This document shows positions 26,936-35,783 of a stretch of 64,000 bases of DNA, in pieces. A program made the position numbers and the translations under genes. This DNA is from Phocaeicola dorei. GTDB lineage: Bacteria; Bacteroidota; Bacteroidia; Bacteroidales; Bacteroidaceae. Under the pieces are notes generated by a model. That model worked only from the letters and a program-made list of their open reading frames with translations. It did no database searches and had not been told where the DNA came from. The stretch is from the NCBI RefSeq assembly GCF_013009555.1, contig NZ_CP046176.1, forward strand, positions 5,363,501 to 5,427,500, read 5' to 3'. Each line of letters opens with the position of its first letter. Within the stretch, counting starts at the first letter, position 1.

Positions 26936-28225
26936 TTATTTAATATTAATTGTTATACTTCCATATTGTCCATCATATGCATACGCATCATATACACCGC
27001 CAAGTAGATAACTCAAACCATATGTTTTTTCCATTGCACCTGGTGCGTTGATATCCAATCCGCTCTCATCAGTACAGTCATTAATCCATTGGGGCAAGGT
27101 GTTTTTAAGTGATATTTTGACAACTCCCTTGCTTAATACGGGTTGCACCAAGTTGAGTTTGATGGTGTGCGTATACAAATCTTGTCTAGGACCTGAATAT
27201 TTAACGATTTCAACACCATATGCTTTATTTGATACCATATAATTGTCGGGGTTCATCAAATACTCATCAGGAAGTAGAATATTAGAGAAATTAACGGATA
27301 TCCCCACCTGAAAACGACTATTGCCACCTCTGCCGTCAGTCTTTGCGTTGTTAATCGCATATTGCTCAGATCTTGCAATTTCATATTTGCCATTACCTGG
27401 CTGAGGCAATGAAATATTGTACGGTATAGCCGTTAAAGGCCTAGAAATCATAAAAATATTCTGTACCCCTTTGCCTTTGATTTGATTAAGTTCCACCTTT
27501 TTGAGAATAGTATTAAGGTAACTTCTGTCACCCATCAACCACATAAAGAAGGGACGGTCATTGTTAATAGGCTGTTTATCATCGAATTTATTGTAATATG
27601 TGCCATTAAACTGAGATGTTAAACGCATAACTACAATTGAGAAATTAGGGTTTTTGGCAAGTTTTTCGACGATATGACTCTTTATGCCAATTTGCTGAGC
27701 TACAATATATTCATCCGCATTATCTTTAGCCTTGTATTTTTTTCCAGGTGAGAAAATACAATCCGAAACAAGAATAGAGACTTCATTATCGTCTGTTTGT
27801 GATATGACAGTATCAAGGATATTAGACATATCAGAAGTGCCTCTTTTTCCACCTTTCATTTTAAAATCGGCAGGTTCCAAGGCCTCAATAAACTCTCTAA
27901 CATCTGGCTTTTGCTGTAGAACTTCACTATTTATATAATTAAGAATCAAAGTATTCTTAGCAGCTAACGAATCTGTTCGAACACCTAAATCTGCATGCTG
28001 GATATCTGATAAGTAACTATAAACAGCATTTTCAAAGTCTGTTGCGCCCTTAACGTAACCATCCATACTACCAGAATTTTCAACAAATACTTTGATTGTT
28101 GGTGCCGGTAAATTCACTTCAGTCTGTGGACTTTCATTTCCCAACTTTTGGTTAGGTCCAGCGGGAGGACCTCCACAACTAGCTAAACTTAGGGCACAAG
28201 CCGCAGATAAAATCAAGCGCTTCAT
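26936..28225 (-). CDS. von Willebrand A-like lipoprotein (429 aa)
   Basis: MKRLILSAACALSLASC is a lipoprotein signal. The domain then begins IKVFVENSGSMDGYVKG, a vWA MIDAS loop in which the usual first Asp of DxSxS is replaced by Glu. A SILVSDCIFSPG segment near residue 150 fits the fourth strand and third MIDAS loop. The C-terminal 180 residues are strand-rich. It is the first gene of the operon, 30 bp from the invertible segment. vWA domains bind protein partners through a metal, so a sensor or adaptor on the outer face is plausible. Confidence 0.8.
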   Translation of the reverse strand: MKRLILSAACALSLASCGGPPAGPNQKLGNESPQTEVNLPAPTIKVFVENSGSMDGYVKGATDFENAVYSYLSDIQHADLGVRTDSLAAKNTLILNYINSEVLQQKPDVREFIEALEPADFKMKGGKRGTSDMSNILDTVISQTDDNEVSILVSDCIFSPGKKYKAKDNADEYIVAQQIGIKSHIVEKLAKNPNFSIVVMRLTSQFNGTYYNKFDDKQPINNDRPFFMWLMGDRSYLNTILKKVELNQIKGKGVQNIFMISRPLTAIPYNISLPQPGNGKYEIARSEQYAINNAKTDGRGGNSRFQVGISVNFSNILLPDEYLMNPDNYMVSNKAYGVEIVKYSGPRQDLYTHTIKLNLVQPVLSKGVVKISLKNTLPQWINDCTDESGLDINAPGAMEKTYGLSYLLGGVYDAYAYDGQYGSITINIK

Positions 28226-28255
28226 ATTTTAATTTTTTGATTCATTTATTTCTAA

Positions 28256-28560
28256 TAGTTCCACGAAAGAACTATAATTGCAATGTAAGACCTTGATTAA
28301 AAATGTAATGCAAAATAAATAACTGACATTTTCATAACATTTTTAATCATAGCCTACTGATTTATAAAAATTTACAAGCTATACAAACATTCATCTTTTA
28401 TCTTTATAAAATAACAAAATTTTCATAATTCGTTGAATATAAATTTATTTGGTGTCATCATTTAATTTTTTGAAGAAGAAAAAATAATCGCCTGTTTCTA
28501 CCTTTCCTTGAACAATTTTTAGTAATTTTGCAAACGGAGTATAGTTCTTTCGTGGAACTA
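28256..28560. repeat. Invertible segment: 21-bp perfect inverted repeats around 263 bp
   Basis: The repeats lie at 28256-28276 and 28540-28560 and are exact reverse complements. Each contains the partly symmetric core AGTTCCACGAAAGAACT. The right copy includes the stop codon of the adjacent tyrosine recombinase. The 263 bp between is AT-rich and contains no gene but holds an exact Bacteroides -7 box at 28523-28530. The arrangement matches known phase-variable promoters of Bacteroides. As written, the promoter points right, away from the cargo operon. Confidence 0.85.
28523..28530 (+). promoter_or_regulatory. -7 box of the invertible promoter (OFF orientation)
   Basis: TAATTTTG matches TAnnTTTG exactly; the -33 region is weak. 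It is the only exact match on either strand inside the segment that I found. After inversion it would lie on the minus strand at about 28286-28293, giving a leader of about 54 nt to the vWA gene. Confidence 0.65.
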
Positions 28561-29754
28561 CTCCAATAAAGACCTGATAAGTCCTTGATTGGCATCATCT
28601 ATCACCGAGTTTTCCAACATTGTTAGATAAATCTGCGTTGTCTGTTCCGAGGTATGTCCCATACCAGCACTGATGACAGAAATGGGAACATTATGATTTC
28701 TCGCAGCGGTAGCCCAACTGTGGCGAGAAGTGTATGATGTCAATTTGCAACCGGCAGGCAACATCTTTGATAATCGTCTCAACTGTCTATTATGGTTGTT
28801 GATTGCGACTTGATACTCTTCGTATGCCTCCTTTGTGTCCGTAGAAGTCAAAATAGGGAAAACATAAGGCGATAATGCCGATGAATATCTGTCAATTATA
28901 CGCTGGATACTTGGTTCTATACGCACACTCAATAATTGTCCCGTTTTGCGACGGGCATAACATATCACTCCGTTTTGAATGTTTTCTTTCTTCAAATAGG
29001 CAATATCTACGAATGCCATTCCACGGGTACAATAGCTGAAAATAAATATATCCCTTGCAAGTGCAAGAGGAGTATCTTCTGTTAATTTCAGTTTATATAA
29101 CTGCGATATTACAGACTCTGAAACAGCACGCTTGCGGGTACGATCTATACCAGTATAAACCTCTGTAAACGGATGTGATTGTTCAACAAACTTGTGTCTA
29201 ACTGCCTTGTTGTAAACGGCACGCATTATACGCATATAGAATGAAATAGAGTTCCTAACCATCCCTCGCTGCACAAGGAAGGCATTGTAGTCCGCAATAA
29301 GTTGTTCCGTCATTGCCGAAAACGGCAAGTTGACTCCACCAAGAAACTCGGCGAAGTTTTTCATCGTTTTCTCATAGTTCAGGGCTGTACCCAAACGATT
29401 GGCATTACGCATCAACCGTATCTGATTCTTCATAAAGTCCAATACAGACACATGACATTCTGGAGACTTGTAGCGTTTGATAATATCTCCAACCGAATAG
29501 GTTACTCCGCTATTATCCAAGTCTTTGACAATTCGTTTCAATAGTGCAATATCACTATCTATACGATTCTGAATAATGCTCTTGTCTGCAACACTTACAA
29601 CAACCTGTTCACCTATTGCATCCCATTCGTCAGGCTGCAATCGGATATTGGTTGTTATCTGTTGTGTCGCTCTACGATGAGTCACTTGATAATATACAGT
29701 TCCTGCACGCCCTGCGACTGATGATGGACGTAGTTTTACTTTAATTGTTGCCAT
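28558..29754 (-). CDS. Tyrosine site-specific recombinase (probable invertase)
   Basis: A 398-aa protein: an N-terminal arm-binding-like domain, a core-binding SAM-like domain (about 100-190) and a catalytic domain with Arg in SYCTRGMAF, Lys in RRKTGQ, HxxR in YTSRHSWAT, His in GMGHTSEQ and Tyr in TTQIYLTML. The start MATIKVKLRPSS is preferred over an upstream ATG at 29781. Its 3' end forms part of the right inverted repeat, as in Bacteroidales DNA invertases linked to switchable promoters. It could instead be an integrase of an acquired island. Confidence 0.9.
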   Translation of the reverse strand: MATIKVKLRPSSVAGRAGTVYYQVTHRRATQQITTNIRLQPDEWDAIGEQVVVSVADKSIIQNRIDSDIALLKRIVKDLDNSGVTYSVGDIIKRYKSPECHVSVLDFMKNQIRLMRNANRLGTALNYEKTMKNFAEFLGGVNLPFSAMTEQLIADYNAFLVQRGMVRNSISFYMRIMRAVYNKAVRHKFVEQSHPFTEVYTGIDRTRKRAVSESVISQLYKLKLTEDTPLALARDIFIFSYCTRGMAFVDIAYLKKENIQNGVICYARRKTGQLLSVRIEPSIQRIIDRYSSALSPYVFPILTSTDTKEAYEEYQVAINNHNRQLRRLSKMLPAGCKLTSYTSRHSWATAARNHNVPISVISAGMGHTSEQTTQIYLTMLENSVIDDANQGLIRSLLE

Positions 29755-29783
29755 AATGTGATTTGGTTTAAGATGATACAATA

Positions 29784-29817
29784 AGAGCCTCCACTCAATT
29801 GCTTAAGGGAAGGCTCT
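29784..29817 (-). terminator. Terminator after the transfer operon
   Basis: AGAGCCT and AGGCTCT form a stem around a 20-nt loop between the lysozyme stop and the recombinase start. It probably separates tra transcription from the recombinase gene. Confidence 0.5.
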
Positions 29818-29828
29818 TTAAATAACGG

Positions 29829-30350
29829 CTACGGGATATACAGCAATTGAAACTCTCTTTTTCTGCGGCGTTCGATGCTGGGAATAGGCTTGCCTTTGTA
29901 GCAACGGTACGAGATATACTCTTCGTAAAAATCTCTGTCGCCGGACTCGATTTTCTTGATAAGGTTACTCTTCGGGCGTTTACCATATCCTAACAATCTG
30001 CTATGGCCGACATTGTAAGCCAAAACCGTCAGCAACAGAGCATCTTTCCCATACTGTCGGAAATACTTGTATCGCTCCAATAGGTCGGCTCTGAGTAACG
30101 AATCCGCTTGTTCCTCGGTAATATCGGCTGTCAGGTTTTCGTGTGGAAGCAGTTTATGACCATAACCGATGTATGGATAGTGTTTTGCCGAGTGCCACCC
30201 CTCAAACTCCTTGATAAGTGCTACCGCCTTATCGAACAGTTCCGCAGAAATCTCCTTGGGTAGTGGTGGCGATGAGTCGCCGCCACGTGTCTGTGCCTTG
30301 GCATATCCACAAAGCAAGGTCAGACAAATAATCATCAATTTTATTCTCAT
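29829..30350 (-). CDS. Transfer-associated lysozyme (GH24-like)
   Basis: A 173-aa protein with a signal peptide (cleavage near AKAQT). It has a T4-lysozyme/GH24-type core: KEFEGWHSAKHYPYIGYGHKLLP with the catalytic Glu, and helical LLLTVLAYNVGHSRLLGYG. It opens peptidoglycan so the transfer channel can pass. It sits at the distal end of the tra operon, the usual place in this element family. The canonical Asp between Glu and the YIGYGH segment is not obvious. Confidence 0.85.
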   Translation of the reverse strand: MRIKLMIICLTLLCGYAKAQTRGGDSSPPLPKEISAELFDKAVALIKEFEGWHSAKHYPYIGYGHKLLPHENLTADITEEQADSLLRADLLERYKYFRQYGKDALLLTVLAYNVGHSRLLGYGKRPKSNLIKKIESGDRDFYEEYISYRCYKGKPIPSIERRRKREFQLLYIP

Positions 30351-30415
30351 AGATTCTCTTTTAGTGATTGGTTATGGCGGCAGACACCCGACAAGCGAGT
30401 GCCTGCCACCGTTGT

Positions 30416-30916
30416 TTAAGGATTGATGTTGATTGGAGAGACGATAGTTCCTATGGGAGTAATCGTGTTACCCTCTGTGGTATCCTCTTCCTCCTTCGCC
30501 TCATTATTGAATGTGAATGTGAGCTGATAGAGCTGGTCGTGGTTATCCTCGAAATAGACATCTATCGTCTGCTGGTCTTCACACTCTGAGGTATAGTACA
30601 GACGGAACACATCTCTGTCAAGCGGATAGCGGTCATTCGGGAGTAACACCATACCGTCATCCATTCTCAATGTACCCTCGCCATCGGGCTGGAAGTAACG
30701 GATTGTGTAGCGAGTATCGGAGAAATACCCCTCACGGACAATCTCACAGCGTATCTCTGCTGTCTCGCCCTGTACCAATCGCTTGGGTACAGGCATTGTC
30801 TCAACCTTAAAAGGATAGGCTTGCTGAACATCGAGGTCATCCTCGCAAGATGTGAAGCCTAATACAGCGGTCATCATGGCACCGCAAACCATCATATAGG
30901 AAAATAACTTTTTCAT
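30416..30916 (-). CDS. traQ: Conjugal transfer protein TraQ (DUF3872)
   Basis: A 166-aa lipoprotein (GFTSC lipobox) with an immunoglobulin-like strand pattern, ending in a Glu/Thr-rich tail. It matches the DUF3872/TraQ position and size, between TraO and the lysozyme. Its exact role in the pilus or channel is not established. The TraO gene ends 7 bp upstream. Confidence 0.82.
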   Translation of the reverse strand: MKKLFSYMMVCGAMMTAVLGFTSCEDDLDVQQAYPFKVETMPVPKRLVQGETAEIRCEIVREGYFSDTRYTIRYFQPDGEGTLRMDDGMVLLPNDRYPLDRDVFRLYYTSECEDQQTIDVYFEDNHDQLYQLTFTFNNEAKEEEDTTEGNTITPIGTIVSPININP

Positions 30917-30923
30917 AACGCTT

Positions 30924-31496
30924 TTAATTGATTATAAATTTGACACCTAAGCCGAATTGAGTGCTGAACTTGCCGAGTGAGCCTCCCCAGAGGACACGCT
31001 CACGCACATTGGCAAGCAGGACAATACGGTCTGTTATATAACTCTCCAATTCAAGGGTGATGGCACCGCCATAGATGAAGGCATCCTTGGCAAGCAGCGT
31101 AGAGCCGTCGTGTAGTAATCTATCGCCCCAATTCACCGTTTCGTAGCCTGCCAATGCAGAGCCACCGATGGAGAGGAAGAAGGTCTTTGTGGGATCGGAC
31201 AAGAACTTCAGATAGTAACCGCCCTCGGCTGTGAACTGGGCACGAGGAATGGATGTACCACGATAGTCGTAGTTCTTGAGCAGATATTCTGCACCGACCA
31301 CCCAGCGGTTAGCCTTCTTGGTATATCCCGACATCGCTATTCCCGTGTAGTAGTTGAGCGGAGATTTCGAGCCGTTTACAAAGCCGCCTCTGAGTTCCAC
31401 ACCCATCATCTTCGGGAGATAACGCTGGGCGTATGCCTGCCCTGATGACAGGGCAAGCGATACGACTGCGACAAGTAGAAACAGATACTTTTTCAT
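30924..31496 (-). CDS. traO: Conjugal transfer protein TraO
   Basis: A 190-aa protein with a signal peptide and then a beta-barrel-like pattern (alternating aromatic strands such as YLKFLSDPTKTFFLSIGGSAL and a terminal FGLGVKFIIN), so it is likely an outer-membrane component of the transfer apparatus. It follows traN by 2 bp, the standard order N-O-Q. Confidence 0.86.
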   Translation of the reverse strand: MKKYLFLLVAVVSLALSSGQAYAQRYLPKMMGVELRGGFVNGSKSPLNYYTGIAMSGYTKKANRWVVGAEYLLKNYDYRGTSIPRAQFTAEGGYYLKFLSDPTKTFFLSIGGSALAGYETVNWGDRLLHDGSTLLAKDAFIYGGAITLELESYITDRIVLLANVRERVLWGGSLGKFSTQFGLGVKFIIN

Positions 31497-31498
31497 GG

Positions 31499-32485
31499 TT
31501 ACTTCACTTTAAGTTCGTTGATTACCTTTGCTCTTACGATGTCCTCACTCTCCACGGTGAAGGTCTGGTGTCTGCCACCGCTCTTCTCGTGCATCTCCAC
31601 CACAAGCACCTTGTCGGCAGGGATGGTGAACTTGTCGAACACAAATACAGTACGCTCATCCTTGTTGCCCGCAACGGTTGTGGCATAGTCATAGGCACGC
31701 AGAGGGAAGATGACCTGCTCCTGAATGGCTGTACGCTTCATCACCTGCTTATCCACAATCTTGAAGGTCACAAAGTCCACCTCGTATGGTACATTCGATG
31801 TGTTCTTCACCTGCGTATGGAAGTAGAGCAAACCATTGTGGGTGTAGAGTCCACGCAACAGATACTGGATGCCGAACGCCTTGCAGCCGATGTGCTTGAT
31901 GTGGCGTTTGTTGTCCTTGTGGATAGCCTTGCTGATAAGGTGTACCAACTTCGGCGACTCACTGCCAAGCTCCTGCAAATAGATGTCGAGAGCATTGTTG
32001 GGACGGTTTACCTCACTGCCATCGTGAATAAAGTCCTTCATCTCGATATTCAGGAGCAGAGGCTCATCCGAGTACTTCACATTGAAGGTGTAGAAACTGC
32101 CGCTCTCGGTAATCACCGACATATTGGTCTCATCGCGGAAGTTCTTTACCGTAGCCTTCACACGAATCACATTCTCCGAGCCATCGGCCTTACCTGCAAT
32201 AAGGTTAGGCGAGCCGAGATCGACATAGCGTACTGCCGCAGGGAAGATGATGTGAGTGGTCTTGTCATATGTCACCTCCAAGCCGTAAGGCGGTATCATA
32301 CGGTCAAAGGTCAGCTTCTTTGTCAGCCCGTGATAGATGTCACCATCCTCCTGCTGCGGATAGATGTCCGTAGTGAGGGTAACATCACCGGCTACTGTGT
32401 TAGTTACTGCGGTTGAATCAACCGACTGTGCATTGGCACTTACAACGCCCATCGTGAGGGCAAGCATTACAAAAATCTTTTTCAT
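31499..32485 (-). CDS. traN: Conjugal transfer protein TraN (VirB9-like)
   Basis: A 328-aa periplasmic protein with signal peptide (VVSANAQ). The TraN/DUF4138 family is comparable to VirB9 of type IV secretion and forms part of the outer-membrane core complex with TraM. Strand-rich composition and position between traM and traO agree. The gene lies 20 bp after traM. Confidence 0.88.
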   Translation of the reverse strand: MKKIFVMLALTMGVVSANAQSVDSTAVTNTVAGDVTLTTDIYPQQEDGDIYHGLTKKLTFDRMIPPYGLEVTYDKTTHIIFPAAVRYVDLGSPNLIAGKADGSENVIRVKATVKNFRDETNMSVITESGSFYTFNVKYSDEPLLLNIEMKDFIHDGSEVNRPNNALDIYLQELGSESPKLVHLISKAIHKDNKRHIKHIGCKAFGIQYLLRGLYTHNGLLYFHTQVKNTSNVPYEVDFVTFKIVDKQVMKRTAIQEQVIFPLRAYDYATTVAGNKDERTVFVFDKFTIPADKVLVVEMHEKSGGRHQTFTVESEDIVRAKVINELKVK

Positions 32486-32505
32486 GTCTTTAATGTTTTA
32501 ATAGG

Positions 32506-33795
32506 TTATTGATTGTTTTGATAAAGCATCAGTGTATATCCTGATTTGAGGTGTACCTTCTCTTCACGCATCTTCTTGGAGATGTACTGCGACACGCCCT
32601 GTATGGCACCGCGACCTACTTCGGATAGCAGTTGGTCTCCGGCAGACTGGTTGGTGATGGATATGCTCGTTCCGAGGTTCTGTCCCAGATTTGCCGCCAT
32701 CTCCTTTGCCGCACTCGCCTCCATGGAGCCGGGTATGAAGATTCCCGCCTGTCCGTCATTGTCGTGGACGGTAAGTTCTACGGGAATGATCGTTCCGTTA
32801 TGCTCCACCTGAAGAATCTCGATGTCGAGCCTTTCGCCTTTGATGCTGCCTTCACCCGTGATGAGGGTGTTTCGTGGCAGTACATACTTTCCGACACGCA
32901 TCGCCTCCAAGAGCCTGAGCCGCACACTCTGACCGCTGATGATCGTCTGGTCGCCATGCACACACGCCTTGATGGTGTTACGTGCTGTCTGCTTCGGTGC
33001 TTCGCCTACCGCAGTGTGAAAGCCACTGCCTACGGATTGTGCCATCCGTGCTATCATCACCGAGTCGCTTACAGGTTGAGCGAGTGCCGACACTACGGGA
33101 GTCGTTACATGACCTACGGGCTGTGCCTTCGCCTTGCCACTTCGTGTGGTGGTCTCCACCTCCTCGGCTGCGCCCTCGGAGGTTGCAGCAGTACCTCCGG
33201 GCATATACTTCGCTGCAAGCTCGTATGACTTCTCCAAAAGTGCCACCTGGTCGGCATATGTCGGCTGGCTGTTCTGCTGCTGTGCCATCGACTGCTTCAG
33301 CTCCTCAAGTTCCACTTTCAGAGCCTCCTTTTCAGGATCCTCACGCGGCTCTTCGTAGAAACTGCCGAGCGTAGCATTGATGTCGTTGTAGGCAGATGTG
33401 GATGTAGAGAACGAGTTGCTCCGACTGCTACTGCCACTTCGATAGGATGAGCCACCACCTGTATATCTCGGTTCCTCGGGTATCTCGACCACCTCTTCCT
33501 CCTCGTCATCGGTGGTCATTGCCGTAAAGTCCTCAAGGGTACGCATCTTCTGCTCCTGCTTGACACGCATATCCTCCAGTTCGTAGGCTGCAATCTTATC
33601 CGCTTCGATGCCTGCACCTCGCGGATCGGGAAGTTCGGCGTTGAAGCCTACCTTCTGCTGTTCCGCCTGCACCTGCTCCTTCGATGGCTTGAAGATGAAG
33701 TAGAATGATACAAGGCATAGCATAACCATTCCGCCATACACAAGAATTTTCTTGATTTGCTCCTTTCTTTTCAGAGCATTTGCATCGTTACTCAT
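32506..33795 (-). CDS. traM: Conjugal transfer protein TraM (VirB10-like)
   Basis: A 429-aa protein: a cytoplasmic start MSNDANALKRKEQIKK, a TM helix (ILVYGGMVMLCLVSFYFIF, residues 17-35), a long Glu/Ser/Gln-rich periplasmic linker with coiled coil, and a C-terminal domain with GSGFHTAVGE and IPGSMEASAAKEMAANLGQ. The architecture is that of VirB10, which spans both membranes. The start at 33795 overlaps the end of traL by 8 bp, giving translational coupling; a longer frame to 33849 is rejected. Confidence 0.9.
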   Translation of the reverse strand: MSNDANALKRKEQIKKILVYGGMVMLCLVSFYFIFKPSKEQVQAEQQKVGFNAELPDPRGAGIEADKIAAYELEDMRVKQEQKMRTLEDFTAMTTDDEEEEVVEIPEEPRYTGGGSSYRSGSSSRSNSFSTSTSAYNDINATLGSFYEEPREDPEKEALKVELEELKQSMAQQQNSQPTYADQVALLEKSYELAAKYMPGGTAATSEGAAEEVETTTRSGKAKAQPVGHVTTPVVSALAQPVSDSVMIARMAQSVGSGFHTAVGEAPKQTARNTIKACVHGDQTIISGQSVRLRLLEAMRVGKYVLPRNTLITGEGSIKGERLDIEILQVEHNGTIIPVELTVHDNDGQAGIFIPGSMEASAAKEMAANLGQNLGTSISITNQSAGDQLLSEVGRGAIQGVSQYISKKMREEKVHLKSGYTLMLYQNNQ

Positions 33796-34084
33796 AGCTC
33801 TCTGAATTAAATTGGTTAAAGAACTCTTCCATCTCCCGTATCTTCTCATCCGAGAGGCTGTCGGCAGGAGTTGCCTCCTCCTCGATAATCAGATTGGTGG
33901 CAGGCGGCTCACTTCTGACATACTCCTCATATCTGTAATCGGGAGCAGGCATAAAGATGACATAAAGGGCCACTCCCATATACGCCAGCAAGAGGCCGTA
34001 GATGATAAGGCGTTTGGTCTTCGATGCCTTGTTGTTCCAAGACTTGTTGATTGAATCCTTGATTTTCTGAATGTACTTTTTCAT
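33788..34084 (-). CDS. traL: Conjugal transfer protein TraL (DUF3989)
   Basis: A 98-aa protein with a basic N-terminus and one TM helix (RLIIYGLLLAYMGVALYVIFM). Its C-terminus overlaps the start of traM. The size, topology and order K-L-M are those of the family. Its role is structural and unknown in detail. Confidence 0.85.
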   Translation of the reverse strand: MKKYIQKIKDSINKSWNNKASKTKRLIIYGLLLAYMGVALYVIFMPAPDYRYEEYVRSEPPATNLIIEEEATPADSLSDEKIREMEEFFNQFNSESYE

Positions 34085-34114
34085 CGCTGTAAATGTTAAT
34101 GGTGAATAATTGGG

Positions 34115-34738
34115 TTATCTGTCATAGACTCTCAGGTCCTTGTTCTCCACCACACGGAACGCCTCGAAGATGAATCCGTGAGGGTTGTTGTCGCTGCGTG
34201 TGGAGTTGAGCAGTCGCCCTTTGGTTACAAGGCTTCGTTCGGTGATACTCTTCTCGCGGATGATGGATAGCCTTGCGTATGTCACCACCTCGTAGGGATA
34301 GTGGTTGAAGTTGCAGCTTATGCTATCTACCTCGATACGCTGCGATACATTGCCTGAGATGATACGGTTGTAATACCCCTGCTCCGCAAGGTCGCTGTAG
34401 TGCTCATATGCCGAGCGGTCGCTCAGAAACATTGCCCTCTGGATATTACCCTCGATGGCACTCTTGTCGGGTGCAAGCGTGAAGAATAGTTCGTGGAAAC
34501 GCTTCACATGCTCCCTTGCTTCCACAGGACGGTTCTGCTCCAAGTCCTGCGAGAGAGCCAGCATCAGCGACTTGCCCTCGTCAAGGACATATATCTTCTG
34601 TCGTTGTGCCTCGGCAAAGCTGTATGCCTTCCAAAGCGAGAAGCCCACAAGTGAAGCACAGACAAAGAGGTAGGCAATGCCGAAGAAACGTATCTGTCTG
34701 AAGCCGGTCTCGATGTTTTTAAATGATTTGAATTCCAT
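34115..34738 (-). CDS. traK: Conjugal transfer protein TraK (VirB8-like)
   Basis: A 207-aa protein starting MEFKSFKNIETGFRQIRFFG, then one TM helix (IAYLFVCASLVGFSLW) and a periplasmic alpha/beta domain ending RVVENKDLRVYDR. This is the VirB8-like inner-membrane assembly factor of the apparatus. The longer frame to 34819 would overlap traJ and is not used. Confidence 0.88.
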   Translation of the reverse strand: MEFKSFKNIETGFRQIRFFGIAYLFVCASLVGFSLWKAYSFAEAQRQKIYVLDEGKSLMLALSQDLEQNRPVEAREHVKRFHELFFTLAPDKSAIEGNIQRAMFLSDRSAYEHYSDLAEQGYYNRIISGNVSQRIEVDSISCNFNHYPYEVVTYARLSIIREKSITERSLVTKGRLLNSTRSDNNPHGFIFEAFRVVENKDLRVYDR

Positions 34739-34757
34739 TTGAATACTGTTTAATAGG

Positions 34758-35765
34758 TTATCGTTTAAGTAATCTTCCTGCGATGTTGCCGATGGCGGCA
34801 CCTGTCGCACCTGCTGCAATCGATCCCGTGCGGCTCGCTGTCTGGGCTACGTTCCTGCCATAGTTACCTGCACCGCCGCCTGCCTGGATTATCCAGTTGG
34901 CCACTGTCGGAATGGTGAAATATCCGATGATGCCGATAATGAGGAAGGTGATATAGACCGCATTTGACCCGTCAGGGATGAAGTTGGGATCAGACAGTTG
35001 CTCGATGTCCTTCTGTAGCATCAGTACCTGTATGCGTGCAAGCACGCTGCTGAAAAGGTCGCTCACAGGTAGCCACAGATAGATGCTTATGTATCGGACA
35101 AACCACTGCGTGAGTGAGGCATGGAATCCGTCCCAACAGGCTATCGCAAAGGATATAGGTCCGAGTATCGAGAGGACGATGAGGAAGAATGTTCTCAGCG
35201 TGTCTATGACAAGGGCTGCGGCATTGAACATCAGTTCCAACAGTTCACGGAAGAAGTTCTGAACAGCCTTTTTCATATTGTACATCGCACGATCCACATA
35301 CATTCCGCAAGCCTCAATCGCATCCAACGCACCCAACTCATCGAGCTTGTTGTCAAAGGACTCCTTATCCACAAGGTAGGCTGTTTCGGGATTGCGTTTC
35401 ATCGCCTCAAATTCCAGCTTGTCCTTCTGCCTACGATACTCGTTCATATCGAAGGTCTGCGTTTCAAGGATTCTGTGCGTTCCCGTCACGATGGGCGACA
35501 TTACGCTGTTGAGTGTGCCCAACACCAATGTCGGAAAGAACATGATACACAATCCGAGAGCAAAGGGACGCAGGAGCGGAAAGACATCTATAGGCTCGGC
35601 TCTTGCCAACGACTGCCAGACACGATAGGCGACATAGAAGAGAGCACCCAATCCGGCAAGTCCTTTGGCGACACCCGTCATCTGCGAACAGAGGGGCATC
35701 ATATCCTCATACAGACTCTGGAGTATCTGATGCAGATTTTCAAAGTTTACTGCTAATAGTACCAT
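34758..35765 (-). CDS. traJ: Conjugal transfer protein TraJ (VirB6-like)
   Basis: A 335-aa polytopic inner-membrane protein with about six hydrophobic helices (for example LRPFALGLCIMFFPTLVLGTL and AVYITFLIIGIIGYFTI) and an Ala/Gly-rich C-terminus. It corresponds to VirB6, which conducts the substrate across the inner membrane. Start codon and spacing (18 bp after traI) fit. Confidence 0.88.
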   Translation of the reverse strand: MVLLAVNFENLHQILQSLYEDMMPLCSQMTGVAKGLAGLGALFYVAYRVWQSLARAEPIDVFPLLRPFALGLCIMFFPTLVLGTLNSVMSPIVTGTHRILETQTFDMNEYRRQKDKLEFEAMKRNPETAYLVDKESFDNKLDELGALDAIEACGMYVDRAMYNMKKAVQNFFRELLELMFNAAALVIDTLRTFFLIVLSILGPISFAIACWDGFHASLTQWFVRYISIYLWLPVSDLFSSVLARIQVLMLQKDIEQLSDPNFIPDGSNAVYITFLIIGIIGYFTIPTVANWIIQAGGGAGNYGRNVAQTASRTGSIAAGATGAAIGNIAGRLLKR

Positions 35766-35783
35766 AGTCGTAGGATTTCAGAT

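Noticed and set aside
11532..28225. Assignment of the cargo to a Zorya system
   Set aside because: ZorA- and ZorB-like architecture is present, but no ZorC, ZorD, ZorE or other known Zorya effector is adjacent, and tubulin- and Hsp70-like genes are not part of described Zorya types.
28558..29754. Calling the tyrosine recombinase the integrase of the conjugative element
   Set aside because: It lies in the middle of the element, not at an end, and the matching repeats beside it are inverted and only 263 bp apart, which fits inversion rather than integration.
31433..32416. 327-aa plus-strand ORF antisense to traN
   Set aside because: It is a shadow of the conserved traN gene, lacks a plausible start context and has no recognisable domain.
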